Below, one piece after another: positions 47,739 to 54,768 of a stretch of 64,000 nt of DNA. Numbering within the stretch: position 1 is the stretch's first letter; each line of letters starts with the position of its first letter. The stretch spans positions 38,478-102,477 of the forward strand of contig NZ_JAFIWC010000022.1 of the NCBI RefSeq assembly GCF_017163755.1, in the 5' to 3' direction. The notes under the pieces are model-generated. The model did not search any database and was not told the origin of the DNA. It saw only the letters and a program-made list of their open reading frames with translations. Position numbers and translations under genes: made by a program. This DNA comes from Xanthomonas sp. (lineage in GTDB: Bacteria; Pseudomonadota; Gammaproteobacteria; Xanthomonadales; Xanthomonadaceae).

Positions 47739-48778
47739 TACACCGTCTCCGTCACTTTGTTCAGATGCGGCGGCAGGTCCGGGTTGTAGCCGCGGCGCAG
47801 CGCCAGCGCGTTGATCGCGCGATAGAAGCTCTGGATGGTCAGCAGCGGCGCGCACACCGGATGCGGCGCGGCGGCCAGCGGCAGGTCGCCGCCGGCGCTG
47901 GCCAGCCACACCTGCGCGCCGCGGCCGCGGAATTCCTCGGCCAGCGCGCGGGTGCCGGCGCCGGTTTCGTCCGGCTGCGCGAACGCCAGCACCGGGAAGC
48001 CGGGCCCGACCAGCGCCATCGGCCCGTGCTTCACTTCCGCCGAGCTGTAGGCCTCGGCATGCAGGCCGCAGGTTTCCTTGAACTTCAGCGCCGCTTCCTG
48101 CGCCGCGGCCAGGCCCAGGCCGCGGCCGAGCACGAACAGGTTGTGCGCACCGGTCAGGCCCGCGGTCAGCGGCGACCAGTCGGCCTGCCAGGCCGCGCGC
48201 AGGGCCTGCGGCAGCGCTTCCAGCGCAGCCAGCAGCGCCGCATCGTTCTTCCAGTAGGCGCCCAGCTGCAGGATCGCCGCCAACGAGGCCAGATAGCTCT
48301 TGGTCGCCGCCACGCTGCGCTCGGGGCCGGCGCCGAGCGGGATCACCGTGTCGGCCAGCTGCGCCAGCGGCGAATCCTCGACGTTGACCAGCGCCACCAC
48401 CCGCGCGCCGGCGGCCTTGGCCGCCTCGGCGTTGCGCAGCAGGTCCGGGCTCTTGCCCGACTGCGAGATCACCACGTACAGCGCGCCGCGCAACCGCAGC
48501 GGCGAGGCGTACACCGAACCCACCGACGGCGACGCCGACGCGGTGACCACGCCGAGCTGGGTCTCGAACAGGTACTTGGCGTAGGTCGCGGCGTGGTCGG
48601 AGCTGCCGCGCGCGCAGGTGACCACGAACGGCGGCGGCTCGGCGCGCAGCGACGCGGCCAGCGCGCTCACCACCGCGTGGTTGCGCGCGAACTGCGCGGC
48701 GACGACGTCGGCGGTTTCCGCGGCCTCGCGGAACATCAGGGTTTCGGTTTCGGTGGGCAGCGCCATGGGCAGGGTCAT
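47738..48778 (-). CDS. nagB-II: SIS-domain glucosamine-6-phosphate deaminase (NagB-II type)
   Basis: 346 residues, two SIS sugar-isomerase domains: CARGSSDHAATYAKY and VVISQSGKSPDLL in the first; LFVLGRGLGLAAAQEAALKFKET and SAEVKHGPMALV in the second. The latter resembles the isomerase half of GlmS, and alone it acts as a GlcN-6-P deaminase in nag operons lacking classical NagB. ATG at 48778 overlaps the LacI stop by four bases. Between nagA and the LacI gene, which defines its role. Confidence 0.9.
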   Translation of the reverse strand: MTLPMALPTETETLMFREAAETADVVAAQFARNHAVVSALAASLRAEPPPFVVTCARGSSDHAATYAKYLFETQLGVVTASASPSVGSVYASPLRLRGALYVVISQSGKSPDLLRNAEAAKAAGARVVALVNVEDSPLAQLADTVIPLGAGPERSVAATKSYLASLAAILQLGAYWKNDAALLAALEALPQALRAAWQADWSPLTAGLTGAHNLFVLGRGLGLAAAQEAALKFKETCGLHAEAYSSAEVKHGPMALVGPGFPVLAFAQPDETGAGTRALAEEFRGRGAQVWLASAGGDLPLAAAPHPVCAPLLTIQSFYRAINALALRRGYNPDLPPHLNKVTETV

Positions 48779-49842
48779 GTGGGGTCGGGGGAAGACGGGC
48801 GGCGGGATTGCGGCTGCATCGGCGCGGTCGAGCCGCGCACCACCAGCTGCGGGACGAAGCCCTGGTTGTGCACCGGGGCCGGATGGTCTTCGTAGGCGTC
48901 GCTACGCAGCTGGCTGATCAGCAGCCGCGCGGCGTGGCGCGCGATGTCCTCGGTGGCCTGCTTGGCGGTGGTCAGCGCCGGCCACGACTGGCGCGAGAAC
49001 GGGCTGTCCTCGAAGCCGGCGATGGACAGGTCGTAGGGCACGTTCATGCCCGCCGACTTGGCCGCGGCCAGCACGCCGGCGGCGATCTCGTCGTTGGAAC
49101 CGAAGATCGCGGTGGGCGGCTCGCGCAGCGCCAGCAGCCGCCGCGCGCCGCGGAAGCCGTCGTCGAAGGTGTAGTCGCCGGGAATCACCAGGTGCTTGTC
49201 CAGGGTGATGCCGTAGTCCTTCAGCGCCGCTTCGTAGCCGGCGTAGCGCTCGCCGCTGGAACGGTGCGAGGTGCCGCCCCACAGGAAGCCGATGCGCTGG
49301 TGGCCGAGCTGGATCAGGTGCTCGGTCACCTCGTAGGCGGCGTCGCGGTCGTCGACGTAGACGCAGGGGCCGTCCTTGGGGTCCTCGGTGGCCGCGATGA
49401 TGCGCACGGTCTTGATCCCGCGCGCGGTCAGCGCCGCGACCAGCTCGGCGCGCTCGGACATCGGCGCGGTCAGCACCAGCCCGGCCAGGCGCGAGCGCTG
49501 GGTCCACTCGGCCAGCTCCTCGGCCAGCATCGGCGAGGTCGAGTCGCACGGATGGATCTGCAGGCCGAAGCCGGTCTCCCGGCACGCCGCCAGCACGCCG
49601 TTCTGCACGCCGATGATGTGGTACGGGTTGGGATTGTCGTATACCAGCCCGATCACGAACGGCGTGCCGCTGCGCAGGTTGCGCGCGGACGGATCCGGTT
49701 CGTAGTCCAGCTCGGCGATGGCGTGCAGCACGCGCGCGCGCGTGGCCTGCATCACCGACGGTTCGTTGTTGATGACGCGCGAGACGGTCTTCAGCGACAC
49801 CCGCGCCCGTTCGGCGACATCCTTGATGGTAGGTCTACGCAT
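48775..49842 (-). CDS. nagR: LacI-family regulator of GlcNAc use
   Basis: 355 residues. N-terminal HTH TIKDVAERARVSLKTVSRVIN with hinge LDYEPDPSARNLRSG, then a periplasmic-binding-like ligand domain. Start at 49842 (MRRPTIKDV) fits family practice; an ATG 15 bases upstream also exists. Its place among nagP, deaminase and nagA marks it as NagR-type; GlcN-6-P or a related sugar phosphate is the expected inducer. NagR-like palindromes lie upstream of nagX and the kinase gene. Confidence 0.88.
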   Translation of the reverse strand: MRRPTIKDVAERARVSLKTVSRVINNEPSVMQATRARVLHAIAELDYEPDPSARNLRSGTPFVIGLVYDNPNPYHIIGVQNGVLAACRETGFGLQIHPCDSTSPMLAEELAEWTQRSRLAGLVLTAPMSERAELVAALTARGIKTVRIIAATEDPKDGPCVYVDDRDAAYEVTEHLIQLGHQRIGFLWGGTSHRSSGERYAGYEAALKDYGITLDKHLVIPGDYTFDDGFRGARRLLALREPPTAIFGSNDEIAAGVLAAAKSAGMNVPYDLSIAGFEDSPFSRQSWPALTTAKQATEDIARHAARLLISQLRSDAYEDHPAPVHNQGFVPQLVVRGSTAPMQPQSRRPSSPDPT

Positions 49843-49885
49843 GCTGCGGCCCTGCACTGTCTGGATTGCTGCCCATGATGCGCGA

Positions 49886-51172
49886 TCAGGCGCGGGCGGT
49901 GGCCTGGCCGACGCGATGGCCGATCAGGGAGTAGAACAGGATGTACAGGTAGCACGGCACCATCAGCAGCAGGAACACCGCCTGGAAGTCGAAGTGCTGC
50001 TTCAGCACCGCGAACAGCTGCGGGATGATCGCCCCGCCGGCGATGCCCATCACCAGCAGCGCCGAGCCGATCTCGGTGAAACGGCCCAGGCCCTTGATCG
50101 CCAGCGGGAAGATCGCCGGCCACATCATCGCGTTGGCGAAGCCCAGCGCGGCGACGAACCCCACCGACACGTAGCCGTGGGTGAAGTACGCCCCGGCCGA
50201 GAACAGCACGCCCAGCACCGCCGACACGCTCAGGTAGCGGGCCTGCGAGATCACCCTGGGGATCAGCAGCAGGCCGGCGACGTAGCCGGCGAGCATCGCC
50301 GCCAGGGTGTAGGAGGTGAACAGCTTGGTCTGGTCCAGCGGCAGGTGGAAGCCGTTGCCGTAGGTGCCGATCGCGTCGCCGGCCATCACTTCCACGCCCA
50401 CGTACACGAACAGGCACAGCACGCCCAGCCACAGGTGCGGGAACTGGAAGATGCTGCTCTTCTGCGCGGCGGCGCCGGCACCTGCGCCGACCGGGGTGGC
50501 GTTGGCCTCGGCGGCCTTCAGTTCCGGCAACGGCGAGAACAGCACGCCGATCGCCACCAATACCAGCACCCCGGCCATCACCAGGTACGGCGCATGGATC
50601 TTGGCCGCGAACGCGGTCAGCAGCGCCTCCTTGGCGGCCGGGTCGGCGGCCTGCACCTGCGTGGCCAGGTCGCCGACGCCGTGCAGCACCAGCGTGCCGA
50701 TCAGGAACGGCGCCAGCATGCCGGCGATCTTGTTGCAGATGCCCATCACCGCGATGCGCCGTGCTGCGCTCTCGATCGGGCCGAGGATGCTGATGTAGGG
50801 ATTGATCGCGGTCTGCAGCAGCGCCAGGCTGCTGCCGATCACGAACAGGCCGGCCAGCGCGCCGGGATAGAAACGCTGGGTGGCGAACTGGCCGAACGCC
50901 GCCGCGCCGGCCGCCATCACCACCAGGCTCAGCGCCAGGCCCTTCTTCATGCCGGTGCGCTTGAGGATCCACGACGACGGCAGCGCCAGGAAGAAGTACG
51001 ACAGGTAGAACACCATCAGCACCAGGAACGCATTGACCTCGTCGAGGTCGAACGCCAGCCGCACGAAGGTGATCAGCGGGCCGTTGATCCAGGTGAAGAA
51101 GCCGATGATGAAGAACAGCAGCCCGACGATGGCGATCGAGGCGAAGGGACTGGCAGGCCGTGCGGTGGTCAT
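49886..51172 (-). CDS. nagP: N-acetylglucosamine permease, MFS
   Basis: 428 residues with about twelve TM helices. GLLFFIIGFFTWINGPLITF, SYFFLALPSSWILKRTG and LLQTAINPYISILGP match the FucP/NagP branch of the major facilitator superfamily. It should import GlcNAc by proton symport. Encoded between GntR and LacI regulators, 44 and 43 bases from each. Confidence 0.92.
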   Translation of the reverse strand: MTTARPASPFASIAIVGLLFFIIGFFTWINGPLITFVRLAFDLDEVNAFLVLMVFYLSYFFLALPSSWILKRTGMKKGLALSLVVMAAGAAAFGQFATQRFYPGALAGLFVIGSSLALLQTAINPYISILGPIESAARRIAVMGICNKIAGMLAPFLIGTLVLHGVGDLATQVQAADPAAKEALLTAFAAKIHAPYLVMAGVLVLVAIGVLFSPLPELKAAEANATPVGAGAGAAAQKSSIFQFPHLWLGVLCLFVYVGVEVMAGDAIGTYGNGFHLPLDQTKLFTSYTLAAMLAGYVAGLLLIPRVISQARYLSVSAVLGVLFSAGAYFTHGYVSVGFVAALGFANAMMWPAIFPLAIKGLGRFTEIGSALLVMGIAGGAIIPQLFAVLKQHFDFQAVFLLLMVPCYLYILFYSLIGHRVGQATARA

Positions 51173-51216
51173 GGGCGGCGGGCTCCGAGGAATACAGATG
51201 GCGAGGGAACGGCGGG

Positions 51217-51972
51217 TTACCGTCGCAACTCCGCGACGAAATCGTAGTAGTCGTTGTGGCAGTACGTGTCGGTCAGCTCGATCGCGCTGCCGTCGCGGGT
51301 GTAGCCGACCCGCACCACGTGCAGGATCGCCTCGCCCTCCTTCATGCCCAGGTGCCCGGCCAGCCGCGCCGGCAGGTTGATCGCGCGGAAGTACTGCAGC
51401 GCGCGCACCACCGGATGGCCGTGCTCGTCCAGGTGGGCGTACAGCGAATCGCCGACCGCCTGCGGATCGGGCACCACGCGCTGCGGCAGCACCGCCTGTT
51501 CGTAGGCCATCACCCGGCCGTCGGCACTGCGCAGGCGGGTCAGCGAGGCGACCACGGTGTCCGGCGACAGCCCCAGGCGCAGGATTTCCTCGCCGTGCGC
51601 CGGGCGCATGCGCCGCTCCAGCCAGCGCGTGCCCGGCTCCAGGCCCTTCATCCGCAGGGTCTCGCTGAAGCTGGCCAAGCCGCTGAGCTGGTGCTGGATA
51701 TGCGAGGTGATGAAGGTGCCCGCGCCCTGCCGGCGCGACACCAGGCCCTGCTCGACCAGCGCGTCCACCGCCTGGCGCAGGGTCACGCGCGACACCTGCA
51801 ACTGCTCGCACAGCTGGCGCTCGGCCGGCAAGGCCTCGCCGGGCTTCCACTGGCCGGCCTTGATCGCGTCCACCAGCTTGCTTGCCAGCTGCAGGTAAAG
51901 CGGGGTCGGCGCGCCCGGGTCCACCGCCAGCGCCGCCAGCCTGGGATCGGCCTCCAGCTTGGGCTTGGTCAT
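51217..51972 (-). CDS. nagQ: GntR/HutC-family regulator of the nag locus
   Basis: 251 residues. N-terminal winged helix (AGQWKPGEALPAERQLCEQLQVSRVTLRQAVDALVEQGLVSRRQGAGTF, split by the family pattern) followed by a UTRA effector domain (GLEPGTRWLERRM; SYLYAHLDEHG-like). UTRA members in GlcNAc loci bind GlcN-6-P or GlcNAc-6-P. ATG at 51972 chosen; an earlier one at 51993 is possible. It lies between nagX and nagP, so this locus has two regulators. Confidence 0.88.
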   Translation of the reverse strand: MTKPKLEADPRLAALAVDPGAPTPLYLQLASKLVDAIKAGQWKPGEALPAERQLCEQLQVSRVTLRQAVDALVEQGLVSRRQGAGTFITSHIQHQLSGLASFSETLRMKGLEPGTRWLERRMRPAHGEEILRLGLSPDTVVASLTRLRSADGRVMAYEQAVLPQRVVPDPQAVGDSLYAHLDEHGHPVVRALQYFRAINLPARLAGHLGMKEGEAILHVVRVGYTRDGSAIELTDTYCHNDYYDFVAELRR

Positions 51973-51998
51973 CGTGCTCGCTCCAGACCGCATGGATT

Positions 51999-52026
51999 CG
52001 TTATGTCCAATATAGTACCAATTCGC
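51999..52026. promoter_or_regulatory. A+T-rich candidate promoter/operator ahead of the GntR gene
   Basis: In the 70-base gap after nagX the sequence TTATGTCCAATATAGTACCA stands out from very G+C-rich surroundings. On the minus strand it reads TTGGTAC-TATA-TTGGACA, two related TTGG half-sites. It could be a promoter with a site for the GntR regulator. A related ATTGGTCTTATC string occurs at 53383-53394 upstream of nagX. Confidence 0.45.
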
Positions 52027-52042
52027 AGAACGTGCACGCCGG

Positions 52043-53170
52043 TCACAGCCGCAGGTACCAGCGGCGCCGGTCCAGCCACCGACCCACCGCCCAGCACAGC
52101 CCGGTATAGGCCAAGGCGCACAGCAGGCTGCCGCCCGCGCCCGGCCACAGGCGCTGGAACATCTCGATTCCCGCCCACGCGTACAGGTCGTGGCCGCTGT
52201 CGCCGGCCGGGACCAGCCGCAGCGTCACCATCAGCAGTTCGGAGAACAGGTAGATCGCAAGCGGATTGCGCCCGAGCACGGTGAACGCGCCGCTGCCGCG
52301 GACCCAGCCGCGCCGTTCGATCGCGTACGCCAGCGCCGCCAGCAGCACCAGGTCCAGGCCCACCGTGCAGGCGACGAACGAACCGGTCCACAGTTTCTTG
52401 GAGATCGGCCACCACGGGTTCCACAGCAACGCAAGCGCCACCAGCGCCACGCCCATGCCGAGCAGGGCGGCGATGGCCGCGGCGGTCTTGCCGCGCCGCT
52501 GCAGGAAGCGGCCAGCCAGATAGCCGCCCAGCACATTGGTCGTGGCCGGCAGCGTGCCGAGCAGACCTTCCGGATCGAAGTCGCCGTCGTGCCGGTACAG
52601 GTGGTCGCGGCCGAGCAGCCACAGGTCCAGCCGGGTGCCGGCATTGCCGAGCTTGTCCAGTTCCGCGCCGGGCGCGCCGAACGCGTACAGCAGCGCCCAG
52701 TAGCCGAGCGGCAGCGCCACGGCCGCCCATGGCAGCACGCGCGGGGGCACGTAGCGCACCAGCAGCGCCGCCAGCAGGTAGCACAGCGCGATCCGCTGCA
52801 GCACGCCCATGATGCGGGTGTCGCCCAGCGCCTTCAGCGCCAGGCGTCCGTCGTCGCCCAGATGGAAGAACGGAAACCAGTACAGCAGGAAGCCGCACAG
52901 GAAGATCAGCGCGGCGCGCCTGCCCACGCGGCGCAGGAACACCGCGTGCGGCGCATCGGTGGCCAGCGCGAAGCTCATCGCGCTGCCGACGGCGAACAGG
53001 AACGACGGGAACACCAGGTCCGCCAGGGTGAAGCCGAACCAGGCCGCGTGCTCCAGCTGCGCGTACGGCGTGGCGCCCGGCCCGGGCGTGTTGACCAGGA
53101 TCATCAGGAAGATGGTCATGCCGCGGAACACGTCCAGCGACAGGAAGCGTTCGCGCCTGGCTGCAGGCAT
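52043..53170 (-). CDS. nagX: NagX-like multispan protein (DUF5009/heparan-alpha-glucosaminide acetyltransferase-like)
   Basis: 375 residues with about ten TM helices. The N-terminal FLSLDVFRGMTIFLMILVNTPG and the following HAAWFGFTLADLVFPSFLF are hallmarks of the HGSNAT/YeiB-like acyltransferase fold; the late VLGRNPLAIYLFSELL strand also fits. In xanthomonad GlcNAc loci this gene is nagX, proposed to act on sugars at the inner membrane; its reaction is not established. ATG at 53170 is chosen before the conserved RFLSLDVFRG. First gene of the leftward nag run. Confidence 0.85.
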   Translation of the reverse strand: MPAARRERFLSLDVFRGMTIFLMILVNTPGPGATPYAQLEHAAWFGFTLADLVFPSFLFAVGSAMSFALATDAPHAVFLRRVGRRAALIFLCGFLLYWFPFFHLGDDGRLALKALGDTRIMGVLQRIALCYLLAALLVRYVPPRVLPWAAVALPLGYWALLYAFGAPGAELDKLGNAGTRLDLWLLGRDHLYRHDGDFDPEGLLGTLPATTNVLGGYLAGRFLQRRGKTAAAIAALLGMGVALVALALLWNPWWPISKKLWTGSFVACTVGLDLVLLAALAYAIERRGWVRGSGAFTVLGRNPLAIYLFSELLMVTLRLVPAGDSGHDLYAWAGIEMFQRLWPGAGGSLLCALAYTGLCWAVGRWLDRRRWYLRL

Positions 53171-53329
53171 CGGCAGCGCGCTCACCGCCGGCCTGCTCGC
53201 TGCGCCCGGGGGGCGCCAAGCCCAGCACGGGCTCCGCCGCCAGAGGCGCCGCCCCTGGGTGCGGCGAGTTCCCGGAACAAGCCAACCGTTGCGCAGTTCC
53301 GGACAGAAATCCTGGTTGCAGTGCCGCAA

Positions 53330-53347
53330 AACAGCATCGTTGTCACT
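53330..53347. promoter_or_regulatory. Weak NagR-like operator near nagX
   Basis: AACAGCATCGTTGTCACT matches the right half (CGTTGTCA) of the TGACA-CG-TGTCA type palindrome recalled for proteobacterial NagR, with a degenerate left half. It lies 160 bases upstream of nagX and shares CATCGTTGTCAC with the better site at 53568. Confidence 0.5.
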
Positions 53348-53470
53348 CCCGGACGAAATTGTCTACCCAGATCGATAAGACCAATTACCGCATCGCAGCA
53401 TACCGTTCGGCACATCCGACCTTGCCCGGAAAACCCGGTATTCGCCAGCATGCCGCCTAAGTGATTGAAG

Positions 53471-53494
53471 GAAAACGCATATGTAAACGTTTTC
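53471..53494. promoter_or_regulatory. GAAAACG inverted repeat in the divergent control region
   Basis: GAAAACG (53471-53477) and CGTTTTC (53488-53494) enclose CATATGTAAA; the inner TGTAAACGTTTTC resembles LacI-family operators around a central CG. A second regulator may read it. Confidence 0.4.
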
Positions 53495-53567
53495 TCGGAT
53501 CGATGCGTCGGCCTTCGCTCCACCCACTATACGTACCACAATCAGACAAATATTCGCGAAACACTGT

Positions 53568-53581
53568 TGACATCGTTGTCA
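53568..53581. promoter_or_regulatory. NagR-like operator before the kinase gene
   Basis: TGACATCGTTGTCA, a near-perfect palindrome (one mismatched pair) matching the core of the LacI-type NagR motif AATGACARCGYTGTCATT as I remember it. It is 63 bases upstream of the first possible kinase start. Confidence 0.75.
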
Positions 53582-53643
53582 CCACGCCGTAAGAATCCGC
53601 ACGAATCGGGTCGAATTCCGCACAAACGCGGAAAGCGCGGGAC

Positions 53644-54699
53644 ATGGGGAGGCATGTGGTCGCAATGGTCCAGACAATCCAAAGGCAGGCCCTGCCTGGC
53701 GCGCCGGACGCGTTCCTGGCCGCCGACGTGGGCGGCACGCATGTGCGGGTAGGTCGTGTCCGCGCCGGCGACGACGACGCCCAGCCCATCGCCGTGCTCG
53801 ACTACCGCCAGTACCGCTGCGCCGACTATCCGAGCCTGGCCGCGATCCTGGCCGAGTTCCTGCGCGGCGGGCCGGCGGTGAAGGACTGCGTGATCGCCAG
53901 CGCCGGTTTTCCGCTCGACGACGGCACGGTGATCACCGTGAACCTGCCGTGGTTGCTGTCGCCGCGCGCCATCCGCGAGGAACTGGGATTCGACGCGGTG
54001 CACCTGGTCAACGATTTCGAGGCGGTGGCGCATGCGGCGGCCTACGTCGATGCCAGCGAAGTGCTGCAGCTGACCGGGCCGGCGCAGGCGCCGCGCGCGC
54101 CGACGCTGGTATTGGGTCCGGGCACCGGGCTGGGCGCGGCGGTGTGGATTCCCACCGGCCATCGCCCGGTGGTGCTGGCCACCGAGGCCGGACAGGCGGC
54201 GCTGGCCGCCTACACCGAGCTGGAAATGCAGCTGCTGCGGCAGATGCTCACCCAGCGCAGCCATGTATCGGTGGAACAGGCGCTGTCCGGCCCGGGCCTG
54301 CTCAACCTCTACAACGCGCTGTGCGCGGTCCGCGGCGCGCCGGCCGTACACGTCTCGCCCGATGCCATCACCGCGCGCGCGCTCGACGGCAGCGACGCGC
54401 TGGCGGTGGAAAGCCTGGAGGTGTTCTGCGGCCTGCTCGGCAGCGTGGTCGGCGACATGGCGCTGACCTACGGCGCGCAGGGCGGCATCTACCTGGCCGG
54501 CGGCATCCTGCCGAAGATCCATCCGTTCCTGATCCGCAGCAGCTTCGTGCGGCGCTTCCTCGACAAGGGGCCGATGCGCGAGGCGCTCGAACGTATTCCC
54601 GTGAAGTTGGTCGAGCACGGGCAGCTGGGCGTCGTCGGCGCGGCCAGTTGGTATCTGGGCCAAGGGGGCATGAGCCAGCATCACGCAACAGCGCAGTAA
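53644..54699 (+). CDS. nagK: Glucokinase-family sugar kinase, probable GlcNAc kinase
   Basis: 351 residues from the ATG at 53644, or 344 from the ATG at 53665; GGGGAGG at 53646-53652 would serve the latter, at a rather long 12-base spacing. Phosphate-1 motif FLAADVGGTHVRVGRV, sugar-binding NDFEAVAHAAA, and GPGTGLGAAVW (phosphate-2) identify a Glk-type (not ROK) kinase. First gene of the rightward nag run, upstream of a TonB receptor and hexosaminidase, so GlcNAc is the likely substrate; in Xanthomonas such kinases are called NagK-II. Glucose phosphorylation remains possible. Confidence 0.85.
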   Translation: MGRHVVAMVQTIQRQALPGAPDAFLAADVGGTHVRVGRVRAGDDDAQPIAVLDYRQYRCADYPSLAAILAEFLRGGPAVKDCVIASAGFPLDDGTVITVNLPWLLSPRAIREELGFDAVHLVNDFEAVAHAAAYVDASEVLQLTGPAQAPRAPTLVLGPGTGLGAAVWIPTGHRPVVLATEAGQAALAAYTELEMQLLRQMLTQRSHVSVEQALSGPGLLNLYNALCAVRGAPAVHVSPDAITARALDGSDALAVESLEVFCGLLGSVVGDMALTYGAQGGIYLAGGILPKIHPFLIRSSFVRRFLDKGPMREALERIPVKLVEHGQLGVVGAASWYLGQGGMSQHHATAQ

Positions 54700-54768
54700 T
54701 CACCCAGGGGCGCGCGCTGCGGGGGACGTAGCGCGCGGCAGATCCGTTCATCGATGAGGAGAGACATC

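Larger units (their letters stand above)
53171..53643. promoter_or_regulatory. Divergent nagX / kinase control region
   Basis: 473 bases that drive both nag transcripts. They hold a weak NagR-like site (53330-53347), an ATTGGTCTTATC-like GntR-type half-site (53383-53394), an A+T-rich stretch with a GAAAACG/CGTTTTC inverted repeat (53471-53494), and a good NagR-like palindrome (53568-53581). A frame at 53465-53752 crosses the kinase start and has no support as a gene. Confidence 0.7.

Noticed and set aside
53465..53752. 95-residue plus-strand frame crossing into the kinase gene
   Set aside because: Runs through the operator region and out of frame into the kinase; no recognisable domain or ribosome site.
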